A DNA stretch of 31,090 bases. Source: Litorimonas sp964565335. Its GTDB lineage: Bacteria > Pseudomonadota > Alphaproteobacteria > Caulobacterales > Maricaulaceae. Numbering within the stretch: the stretch's first letter is position 1; every line of letters starts with the position of its first letter. Below, in pieces: positions 24,926-31,090 of this stretch. Under the pieces are notes generated by a model. It was not told the origin of the DNA, ran no database searches, and worked only from the letters and a program-made list of their open reading frames with translations. Location of the stretch: the NCBI GenBank assembly GCA_964565335.1, contig CAZMEN010000029.1:1-31090 (forward strand), given 5' to 3'. Position numbers and translations under genes: made by a program.

Positions 24926-26629
24926 TTACTCGAAATATGGCGCCAGTTGCGCGGCCCACACTCTATAGCCTTCTTCATTAAAATGGAGGCCGTCATAAGT
25001 CAGATTTGAACGCAAAGTTCCATCTGGCGCCGCAAAGGCCTCTACCATATCAATATAATCAACATTCATACTTTCAGCCAAATCCTTATAGGCTTGATTA
25101 TAAGCCCGCACGGACGACATCGCTTCGGCTTCGCGCGGAAGGACGGATTGTAAATAAAGTTTCGCTTTCGGGTTTTGCGCTTGTAAAGATGCAATGACTG
25201 TCTTGACATAGGCAGACACTGAGGCGGCAGAGTGATTATAACCAATGTCATTCGTCCCGATCAGGATGAATATTTTGTCAGGCTCATGCCGCAATATTTC
25301 AGGCAAACGAAGGGATACGCCTTCGGCAGTATCCCATCCAATGCCGTGATTGGTAATAGTTTGCGGAAATAAACTTTCATACTGCCCCCACGCCTCGGTC
25401 AGGCTATCGCCCACCATCATGATACCGCCTGACTGTTTGGGGAGTTTAGTAATTGTTTGCATGCGCCAATTGAAATGCTCTTTACCGCCTTCAAGCATTG
25501 TTTCGGGCGGATTAATTTTCAAGAGAGTTTCTTGAGAGCCGTCGACACTCGTCACAGTCACATTGTCAAGTTTCACGGGGTTGAAGCTCCACCCCACTTT
25601 CCTAGCAATATGCGCGCCGAGTTGGTTGGCCATCAGCTTCATACTATCGCGGCCCGGGTGGTAATTACAGCTCCAGATGAGTCCATTCGGCGCGAGAGTA
25701 ACATCCACGGTAGAAATGTTGCTGTCCGCCATCTTAGTAATCGCCCAATCAATTCCGTCACGGACAGACGCAAGTTTATCTCCATTCAGAAGCGGGCCAT
25801 TAACCGCCACAACATGCGCCTTTGGGAATCGTTTGCGTAAATCTGACAGCATATCGCGGTAACCATGACGAAACTTATTCTGGCCTGGGTCAATGACTGA
25901 CCAGTCATTTGTACCCAAGGTCGTGACAATCACATCAGGTATAAAATTCTGGTGGTTCCACACACTTTCCTGATCTGGTAGGGCATAATCAATCTGCGCA
26001 GGCATAACGGGGGCGGGATTAGCATCCCAATTATGCACCACGCCGCGCCCTGAAATCGCAATCAAATGAGAGTCAGCTTTAAACCCATCAGCTGTCAAAG
26101 CGGCATAGGCCTTTCGCGGCGCATTAGTTGCCGGGTTATACTGGCACTCCTTGGTATCGCCCCTCACGCCAAAACCCGCGGTGATGGAATCCCCAAGAAA
26201 GAGGATTTTTCGCGGATGTGACGGGACAGCTAAAAACTGCCCATCCGTATCTATTCCCTCAATCGTGAACAGTCCCGTATCGAATACTTCCGTGCGGCGG
26301 GACAAGACAACATCAAAGCGTTGCGCCGTCTCGCTGTTTATCAGAACGTAATCATGTGTGCCGGTATTTAAAGGCAAGGTCGTTTCTTCGCCATTGACAA
26401 AGACGTCCATAATGCCCTGCCCGCCATCAGTCAGCGTCACCGTCAGGCGCTTACCCTCAAAGGAGAGTTCAGCCCCACTGGCCGGCCAGCCCATTTGATA
26501 ACCGCCCTCCTCCGTGACGACATAACGTCCTAATAGATTATAATCGGGAGATGAGTTTACGCCGCATCCGCCAAGCAGAAGGCCAAGCGAGGCTAAGCCC
26601 ATCCAAATTAGAAACGACGCAAATTTCAT
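24926..26629 (-). CDS. Lipoprotein with two SGNH esterase domains (CE2-like plus GDSL)
   Basis: A 567-residue lipoprotein (lipobox LGGC, C22; start ATG at 26629). Residues 30-135 form a beta-rich domain like the N-terminal jelly roll of CE2 acetyl esterases. The first SGNH domain (about 138-348) has Ser148 in FLGDSIT, the GRG of block II, N241 in LGTND and H324 in CNYHPG. After a short linker, a second complete SGNH domain (about 398-565) has S409 in MVGDSLTEAW, a Gly in NHGIGWD, N460 in IGTNDIG and D546/H549 in YDGLHF. The likely job is deacetylation of polysaccharides outside the cytoplasm, helping the GH3 enzyme; the substrate is unknown. Its start is one base after the stop of the Old Yellow Enzyme gene, so the two are co-transcribed. 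Confidence 0.88.
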   Translation of the reverse strand: MKFASFLIWMGLASLGLLLGGCGVNSSPDYNLLGRYVVTEEGGYQMGWPASGAELSFEGKRLTVTLTDGGQGIMDVFVNGEETTLPLNTGTHDYVLINSETAQRFDVVLSRRTEVFDTGLFTIEGIDTDGQFLAVPSHPRKILFLGDSITAGFGVRGDTKECQYNPATNAPRKAYAALTADGFKADSHLIAISGRGVVHNWDANPAPVMPAQIDYALPDQESVWNHQNFIPDVIVTTLGTNDWSVIDPGQNKFRHGYRDMLSDLRKRFPKAHVVAVNGPLLNGDKLASVRDGIDWAITKMADSNISTVDVTLAPNGLIWSCNYHPGRDSMKLMANQLGAHIARKVGWSFNPVKLDNVTVTSVDGSQETLLKINPPETMLEGGKEHFNWRMQTITKLPKQSGGIMMVGDSLTEAWGQYESLFPQTITNHGIGWDTAEGVSLRLPEILRHEPDKIFILIGTNDIGYNHSAASVSAYVKTVIASLQAQNPKAKLYLQSVLPREAEAMSSVRAYNQAYKDLAESMNVDYIDMVEAFAAPDGTLRSNLTYDGLHFNEEGYRVWAAQLAPYFE

Positions 26630-26630
26630 A

Positions 26631-27722
26631 TTACACCAGTGTTTTAAGCGCTTCACCGTCATAGGGTTCCAGCTCATCCATACGATTTTCTTTCACTTTT
26701 TGCGCCCAATAGGGATCTTGAAGGAGCGCGCGCCCAACGGCAATCATATCAAATTCATTTTTCTCCATGCGTTCAATCAAATCATCAAGACTGGCGACTT
26801 CTGAACTTTGTCCTACAAACGCTCCGAAGAAATCACCTTTCAAACCCACAGAGCCAACCGAAATTGTGGCAACGCCAGTGAGTTTCTTCGCCCAACCCGC
26901 AAAATTCAAATCAGAACCTTCGAATTCCGGTTCCCAGAAACGGCGTTGCGAACAATGCAGAATATCGGCCCCGGCATCCGTTAAACTCGTCAAAAAGGCT
27001 TCCAATTCCTGCGGTGTTTCGGCGAGACGGGCAGAATAATCCTGCTGCTTCCATTGTGACACTCGAATACAGAGTGGCATGTCATTGCCCATCGCGACAC
27101 GGCATTTCCTGAGGACTTCTCGCGCAAATTCCGCGCGATCAATCAACGTGCCGCCATATTTGTCATCCCGCTGGTTCATAACATCCCAGAAAAACTCATC
27201 GACCAAATACCCATGAGCGCCATGAATTTCGACCATGTCAAAACCTAACGCCTTAGCATTCGCCGCTGCCCGCGCATAAGACTCCGCCATATCAGCAATC
27301 TCTTCCTGCGTAGGAACTGGTAAGACTTGTTTGCCCGTATGGGTAAGTCCTGACGGACTGTCGGATGCGGCATCAGGGTTCGGCCCCATGCCGGGCTTGC
27401 GCGCCATTCCTGTATGCCAAATCTGCGGCCCCATTTTTCCGCCTGCCTTATGCACAGCGCTAATCACGGACGCCCATCCATCCAAAGCCTCCGCAGTGTG
27501 AAAATTAGGAATGCGCGGGTCATTAGAGGCCCCGGCTCGATCAATGGTGGTTCCCTCAGACAAAATAAGCCCGACATCTGCGGCGGCTCGCTTGCGATAA
27601 TATTCTACCACATCGTCCCCAGGCACACCATCGGGGGAGAAACTCCGCGTCATTGGGGCCATAACAATCCGGTTGGGCAACTCCATCGATTTCAGCGAGA
27701 ATGGTTTAAAAAGAGGCGACAT
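26631..27722 (-). CDS. NADH:flavin oxidoreductase / Old Yellow Enzyme family alkene reductase
   Basis: A 363-residue FMN-dependent TIM-barrel reductase of the OYE/NemA group, which reduces activated C=C bonds using NAD(P)H. Visible blocks are RIVMAPMTRSFSPDGVP at the N terminus (phosphate and flavin contact), HTGM in the active-site region, EIHGAHGYLVDEFFW and YGGTLIDRAEFAREVL. The ending VGRALLQDPYWAQKV is also typical. AGGA lies seven bases before the ATG. It is a cytoplasmic enzyme in front of a secreted esterase, one base apart, so the pairing is functionally unexplained. It is divergent from the FAD monooxygenase. The substrate is unknown. Confidence 0.9.
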   Translation of the reverse strand: MSPLFKPFSLKSMELPNRIVMAPMTRSFSPDGVPGDDVVEYYRKRAAADVGLILSEGTTIDRAGASNDPRIPNFHTAEALDGWASVISAVHKAGGKMGPQIWHTGMARKPGMGPNPDAASDSPSGLTHTGKQVLPVPTQEEIADMAESYARAAANAKALGFDMVEIHGAHGYLVDEFFWDVMNQRDDKYGGTLIDRAEFAREVLRKCRVAMGNDMPLCIRVSQWKQQDYSARLAETPQELEAFLTSLTDAGADILHCSQRRFWEPEFEGSDLNFAGWAKKLTGVATISVGSVGLKGDFFGAFVGQSSEVASLDDLIERMEKNEFDMIAVGRALLQDPYWAQKVKENRMDELEPYDGEALKTLV

Positions 27723-27742
27723 GAAAATTCCTGTTTTGACAG

Positions 27743-27756
27743 CCTATTCGGATAGG
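27743..27756. promoter_or_regulatory. Short inverted repeat in a divergent promoter region
   Basis: CCTAT-TCGG-ATAGG lies in the 141-bp region between the divergent Old Yellow Enzyme and monooxygenase genes, just after a TTGACA (27735-27740). It could be an operator for both genes. The arms are only 5 bp, so it may be chance. Confidence 0.25.
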
Positions 27757-27863
27757 ATGATTTTTGATGTTTAAAAGCTTTATCCATCTCCCTATCCCCA
27801 TATAACAGTCTTATAAAGCGGCGTTTTAGTTTGCGCCTTATTCGAAAAAGGATGAAGCTGAGC

Positions 27864-29051
27864 ATGAAACGCGCTTTAGTCATAGGAGCGGGCATAGGCG
27901 GATTAACAGCCGCTTTGGCACTTGCTCAGCGCGGTTGGGCAATTGACGTATTTGAAAGTAGCGCCGCCTTAGGCGATGTCGGTGCAGGTCTACAGCAAAG
28001 CCCCAACGCCATGGCCGTGCATAAAATGCTCGGTATTGACGACGCGATAAAGGCTCTCGCCTGTGAACCTGAAGCCGGAATACTCCGGGATTACAAAACA
28101 GGCCATCCTTTGATGACAACGCACATGCGAGATGTTTACGAAGCGCGATATGGTCACAAATACTTACACATTCACCGCGCGGATTTAATTCAGACTTTAG
28201 CCATGGAAGCCGAGCGCCTCGGCGCCAAAATTCATTTCAACCATCATTTTGAAGAGGCGCAACAGATTGGCAACACCGTCAATATTATTGCTGGTCAGCG
28301 AAACTATATGGGGGATGTGTTAATCGGCGCAGATGGCATTAAATCGCTATTGCGGCCCATGATTTCGGGGGTCAGCCATCCCCGCTTCACCAAACAAGTC
28401 GCGTGGCGCGGCACTGTACCGACCCAAAACCTTCCAGAAGGCTCCATTCCTTTTGCGGCGAATAATTGGCTCGGTCCGAAACGGCATTTTGTCACCTATT
28501 ACATTCGCGGCGGCGCGTTAATTAATTTTGTGGCTGTGGAGGAACGCGATAATTGGGCCTCTGAACGCTGGGACTTATTGGCGGATAAGGCCGAGTTACA
28601 AGCCGGGTTTTCCGGATGGGACACGCGCGTTACCAGCCTAATAGACGCGTGCGAGACACCTTACCTTTGGGGGTTGTTCGATCACGCCCCACTACCGCAT
28701 TGGAGTCAAGATCATATGACCTTGCTCGGCGACGCCGCCCACCCCATGTTGCCCTTTATGGCGCAAGGCGCGTCTATGGCGATTGAAGATGGGTGGGTGC
28801 TGGCAGCGAGTTTAGCAGAGACCCCTGACACGATATCAGAGGCTTTAAAACGATATGAAGCGCGGCGAAAACCCCGCGCCACGCGCTTGCAAATCATCTC
28901 TCGAAAAAATGCTGCCCTCTATCATATGAAGGCAGGCCCCGCGCGGATCTTGCGCAATGCTAAGTTCAAAATCGGCACCGCCGTCCCCGCCGCCATATTC
29001 AATCGATTGGATAAGATATACGGCGTCGACGTGACACGGGATTATCCTTGA
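27864..29051 (+). CDS. FAD-dependent monooxygenase (class A, salicylate hydroxylase-like)
   Basis: A 395-residue flavoprotein monooxygenase. The N-terminal Rossmann motif is GAGIGGLTAALAL (8-20), a DG motif sits in GADGIKS, and the GD motif block is GDAAHPMLPFMAQGASMAIEDG, with the His-Pro typical of aromatic-ring hydroxylases such as salicylate 1-monooxygenase or 3-hydroxybenzoate 6-hydroxylase. The start ATG at 27864 gives the normal MKRALVIGAG beginning. An ATG four codons upstream (27852) is also in frame but its AAGG touches the start codon. There are no membrane segments. The substrate is unknown; no other aromatic-degradation gene is nearby. Confidence 0.87.
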   Translation: MKRALVIGAGIGGLTAALALAQRGWAIDVFESSAALGDVGAGLQQSPNAMAVHKMLGIDDAIKALACEPEAGILRDYKTGHPLMTTHMRDVYEARYGHKYLHIHRADLIQTLAMEAERLGAKIHFNHHFEEAQQIGNTVNIIAGQRNYMGDVLIGADGIKSLLRPMISGVSHPRFTKQVAWRGTVPTQNLPEGSIPFAANNWLGPKRHFVTYYIRGGALINFVAVEERDNWASERWDLLADKAELQAGFSGWDTRVTSLIDACETPYLWGLFDHAPLPHWSQDHMTLLGDAAHPMLPFMAQGASMAIEDGWVLAASLAETPDTISEALKRYEARRKPRATRLQIISRKNAALYHMKAGPARILRNAKFKIGTAVPAAIFNRLDKIYGVDVTRDYP

Positions 29052-29172
29052 ACGCAGCGCTTTCTCGCGCAGGCTCATCATGCGTGGCGAACAAGTAGAA
29101 AGACTCTTTTCTTCGCAGTTTGTGGCAAGTTATCGCTTGCCCCCCCTGCCGCAATTCGCTAGTCCCGCCGAC

Positions 29173-29263
29173 GGAGACGTGGCCGAGTGGTCGAAGGCGC
29201 TCCCCTGCTAAGGGAGTATACCTCAAAAGGGTATCGAGGGTTCGAATCCCTTCGTCTCCGCCA
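29173..29263 (+). tRNA. tRNA-Ser (anticodon GCT)
   Basis: The acceptor arms GGAGACG (29173-29179) and CGTCTCC (29253-29259) pair perfectly, followed by the discriminator G and an encoded CCA (29261-29263). The anticodon GCT (29207-29209) sits in a loop closed by TCCC/GGGA. A long variable arm (about 29216-29236), typical of class II tRNAs, precedes the T arm GAGGGTTCGAATCCCTT. It reads AGC/AGU serine codons. It is 121 bp downstream of the monooxygenase gene. Confidence 0.96.
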
Positions 29264-29519
29264 CTACCTTCTGGCACAAACCTATCGACTATTATGACTC
29301 GGGATTAGTCCACGACTAATGGGGGTTTGGCGGTGTATGAGAGGGTTCTGGGAAGGGGGCACTTTGGCCCAGTAAATAAGTCGTAAAACAGAATTTTAGC
29401 GCTTCGAAATCGGTTTAACTATAGTGAAAATAAATCGCAAACAGTTATGCTGAACAGAAATGTACGCCGCCGGGGCCTCACCTGGAAGCCCAAGGGATAA
29501 ACCTAGCAGGATAAATTCA
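29264..29519. other. Non-coding stretch after tRNA-Ser with one inverted repeat
   Basis: No gene is seen here. ATTAGTC-CAC-GACTAAT (29304-29320) is a perfect 7-bp inverted repeat 41 bp after the tRNA, without a following T run. CGACTA occurs twice nearby (29286-29291 and 29313-29318). No second copy of the tRNA 3' end was found to the right within the window. Confidence 0.4.
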
Positions 29520-29963
29520 CTATATTGTGTAATGCCTTGTCCTAGGCAGGAATAAGAATATGGCTAATAGAAGCCATGAACCTGCGTGAATGATAAATGC
29601 ATTCGGAAAAATACTTGCTAGTATTATAAGTTCATTTGTATTTTGAAGATTAGCGTGGTTTATGGATTTTTCGGTTAAATATCCAAACAATGGAATGCTG
29701 ATGAAGAGAGATAAAGCATAAAATACCAGCGCTGGGAAAAACCATTTATTACTCATGCCCAGATCTTTGAATCTCTCAATATAAATTTTAAAATACGGCA
29801 CAATTAGAAGGGACGTAAATATTATTGCTAGTACAGAAGAAACTAAAAAAATTTTGAAGAAAAATGTTCCCCCAATCCATAAAACAAATAGTATCACATA
29901 CTGAATAAGAATCAGGATCAAGTGTGTCCTAAAAAATATTATTTGTGATAAAGATAATTTCAT
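29520..29963 (-). CDS. Small membrane protein, DUF805-like
   Basis: A 147-residue protein with four hydrophobic segments, at about 10-30, 35-56, 72-94 and 110-140. The segment YIERFKDLGMSNKW resembles the RRLHDLGRSGW motif of DUF805 proteins between helices two and three. It lacks the FSGRASRREFW block usual at the DUF805 N terminus, so the assignment is tentative. The function is unknown. Its codons are strikingly AT-rich compared with the core genes to the left, suggesting acquisition by transfer. It stands alone between the tRNA and an IS remnant. Confidence 0.6.
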   Translation of the reverse strand: MKLSLSQIIFFRTHLILILIQYVILFVLWIGGTFFFKIFLVSSVLAIIFTSLLIVPYFKIYIERFKDLGMSNKWFFPALVFYALSLFISIPLFGYLTEKSINHANLQNTNELIILASIFPNAFIIHAGSWLLLAIFLFLPRTRHYTI

Positions 29964-30162
29964 TCAAGGTGATCTTTGAGTTTTGAAGTCTAAAATTTAC
30001 AAACACTTATTTTATTGGGGTAAGGTAATTGCGTTAAATACTCACTCAAAAATAAGCCTAACGACTTATGAATTACATTATGAGAATTGTAATTAAAAAC
30101 ACAGTAACAGTTTCCCACCAATGTCTGACGTCAGCGCCTATGGCACAGATTTAGGTTTAGGC
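29964..30162. other. AT-rich intergenic stretch
   Basis: No gene is seen. AATTACA (30071-30077) and TGTAATT (30088-30094) form a 7-bp inverted repeat with a 10-nt spacer. It could be a weak hairpin or an operator. Confidence 0.3.
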
Positions 30163-30739
30163 GGCTGTGTCACGTTAATGCCAGTTTTTTGACACCCCGC
30201 TAAACTTAAACGATGAAAACCTCAATCTATGCCCGCCATCGTTTCCATCAAGACATCATAAAGCGAGCCGTTGATAACGAAGAAACTGTTCTTGATTTCG
30301 TTGTTCAACATCAAAGAAACACAAAAGAAGACACGCGTTTACTTTGTAAACTCCGAAGAAACCAAGGCATAAGACCAACACAAATTGTAACTGACAGACT
30401 TGGTTCATATGGAGCCGCTCTAAGAATATTGGGCTCCAACATCTATAAGAGGTTGGAGGCCGAAAGAACAATCGCGCTCAATGCTCCCACGTTCCAAATA
30501 TGAAGACGAGAACGAAAACTGGAAAGATTCCGATCAGCAAAAAACGCCCAAAAGCTGCTCTCAGCCCAAGATCAAAACTACAAAGTCTTCAATCATCGGC
30601 GACACTACATCACAAGAAACACACTCCGAAAATTCAGACAACTAGCTCACACCGAGTGGAATACCGTGACGGCATCCGCCCTTACTTAAAATGGAACCTA
30701 GGGCCAAATCGCGGCCAGTGCACTTAACGTGATAAGTCC
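30163..30739 (+). mobile_element. Decayed IS6-family insertion sequence
   Basis: A transposase pseudogene is flanked by imperfect terminal inverted repeats. The left end reads GGCTGTGTCACGTTAATGCC (from 30163). The right end, read inward on the minus strand from 30739, is GGACTTATCACGTTAAGTGC. They share TCACGTTAA exactly. At 577 bp it is shorter than an intact IS6-type element (about 700-850 bp), consistent with an internal deletion. No 8-bp target duplication is visible (GTTTAGGC left, TTGAAAGC right). Confidence 0.7.
30213..30689 (+). pseudogene. IS6-family transposase, internally deleted and frameshifted
   Basis: The first frame (from 30213) has the IS6 N terminus (IYARHRFHQDII) joined directly to the mid-catalytic segment RAVDNEETVLDFVVQ, so roughly 85 residues, including the zinc/HTH region and the first catalytic Asp, are missing. 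It then reads IVTDRLGSYGAA, with the second Asp. A shift near 30445-30460 moves to a frame reading GGRKNNRAQCSH, where the family's catalytic Glu (NRAENSH) has become Gln. A second shift near 30490-30505 moves to RRERKLERFRSAKNAQ and on to FNHRRHYITRNTLRKFR, ending at TAA 30687-30689. It cannot encode an active transposase. Confidence 0.85.
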
Positions 30740-30815
30740 TTGAAAGCGATCTGCTTTATCGACATCATGATCAGATGAAAGAAAACACAATCGTCCCCAT
30801 AGCTGACATCTAGTC

Positions 30816-31090
30816 TTATTCTTCTGAGCCTAATTTTTCGCCGCCAATTAGAACGGCAGTCGTAATTTGGCCAAAGATGTTTACGCAACTGCGCATCATA
30901 TCGGGAATGCGGTCTATCCCTAAGATTAGCGCGAGGCCAGCGACAGGTACACCTATTGCGTCTAATGCGGGAGCCATTGTCACGACACTGGATGATGGGA
31001 CTGGCGCTACTGTCAGTGAAACAAGGAATGTCGCGAAGATGATTGCACCGGCTGCGCCCAATGCAATCGGCACATTATAAACGTAAGCTA
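30816..31090 (-). CDS. C-terminal part of a dicarboxylate/amino acid:cation symporter (DAACS)
   Basis: The last ~90 residues of a sodium or proton-coupled dicarboxylate/glutamate symporter (GltP/DctA family); the gene continues beyond the right edge. The hallmark sequence SSSVVTMAPALDAIGVPVAG is followed by LALILGIDRIPDMMRSCVNIFGQITTAVLI, matching the HP2 loop and TM8 of the family (usually GIDR..DM.RT.VNV.GD..A). The family's Asp in the VNVTGD motif is replaced by Gln here (VNIFGQ), a residue that normally contacts substrate, so transport specificity may differ. The frame is open to the edge. It is unrelated to the neighbouring IS remnant. Confidence 0.75.
   Translation of the reverse strand, partial: AYVYNVPIALGAAGAIIFATFLVSLTVAPVPSSSVVTMAPALDAIGVPVAGLALILGIDRIPDMMRSCVNIFGQITTAVLIGGEKLGSEE

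Noticed and set aside
29124..29141. GGCAAG/CTTGCC hairpin before tRNA-Ser as a terminator of the monooxygenase gene
   Set aside because: Six-bp stem followed by a C run rather than T; no support as a terminator.
30155..30747. Target-site duplication around the IS6 remnant
   Set aside because: The flanking 8-mers GTTTAGGC and TTGAAAGC differ at several positions.
1..31090. CRISPR array, integrase, toxin-antitoxin or defence operon
   Set aside because: No regularly spaced direct repeats and no proteins with the corresponding motifs were seen on either strand.

Overview
The window looks like a chromosomal segment of a marine, stalked-bacteria-like alphaproteobacterium (order Maricaulales/Caulobacterales, Hyphomonadaceae-like). 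The basis is a GcrA cell-cycle regulator, which is confined to alphaproteobacteria, and a zwf-pgl-edd-glk Entner-Doudoroff operon in the gene order known from Caulobacter. Base composition of the core genes is moderate. The genus assignment is inference only.

Layout. Positions 1-4573 (minus strand) hold an ABC-2 permease, argD, argF and an AGE-family sugar epimerase/isomerase, with the edge of a further reading frame at 1-78. Positions 4737-7894 (minus) hold a CHASE/PAS histidine kinase and a stand-alone receiver. Positions 8059-10413 (plus) hold an ABC-F ATPase and gcrA. The region before gcrA has DnaA-box-like sites and a GANTC methylation site, and gcrA ends in a strong terminator. Positions 10702-14512 carry divergent recQ (minus) and an MsbA-type ABC exporter (plus).

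Positions 14531-21772 (minus) form a glucose-catabolism block: a LacI-family regulator, then zwf, pgl, edd, glk and a lipoprotein gluconolactonase/SMP-30 protein, tightly packed from zwf onward. Positions 21921-27722 (minus) hold a GH3 lipoprotein beta-glucosidase/exo-glucanase, a 23-codon membrane-peptide ORF, a lipoprotein with two SGNH esterase domains, and an Old Yellow Enzyme. The same 14-bp palindrome (TGACAGCGCTGTCA) precedes both zwf and the GH3 gene. It probably is the operator of the LacI regulator and would couple extracytoplasmic glucan hydrolysis to the Entner-Doudoroff route.

Positions 27864-29051 (plus) hold a class A FAD monooxygenase, followed by tRNA-Ser(GCT) at 29173-29263. 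Beyond the tRNA the sequence becomes AT-richer and gene-poor: a DUF805-like membrane protein, a decayed IS6-family element with an internal deletion and two frameshifts, and the C-terminal end of a dicarboxylate/cation symporter cut by the window edge. This looks like the edge of an accessory region beside a tRNA gene.

No CRISPR array, integrase, defence operon or clearly novel multigene system was found. The most interesting signals are the shared LacI operator with a 24-bp-phased palindrome array before the GH3 gene, the small hydrophobic ORF, the gcrA control region, and the double-SGNH lipoprotein.
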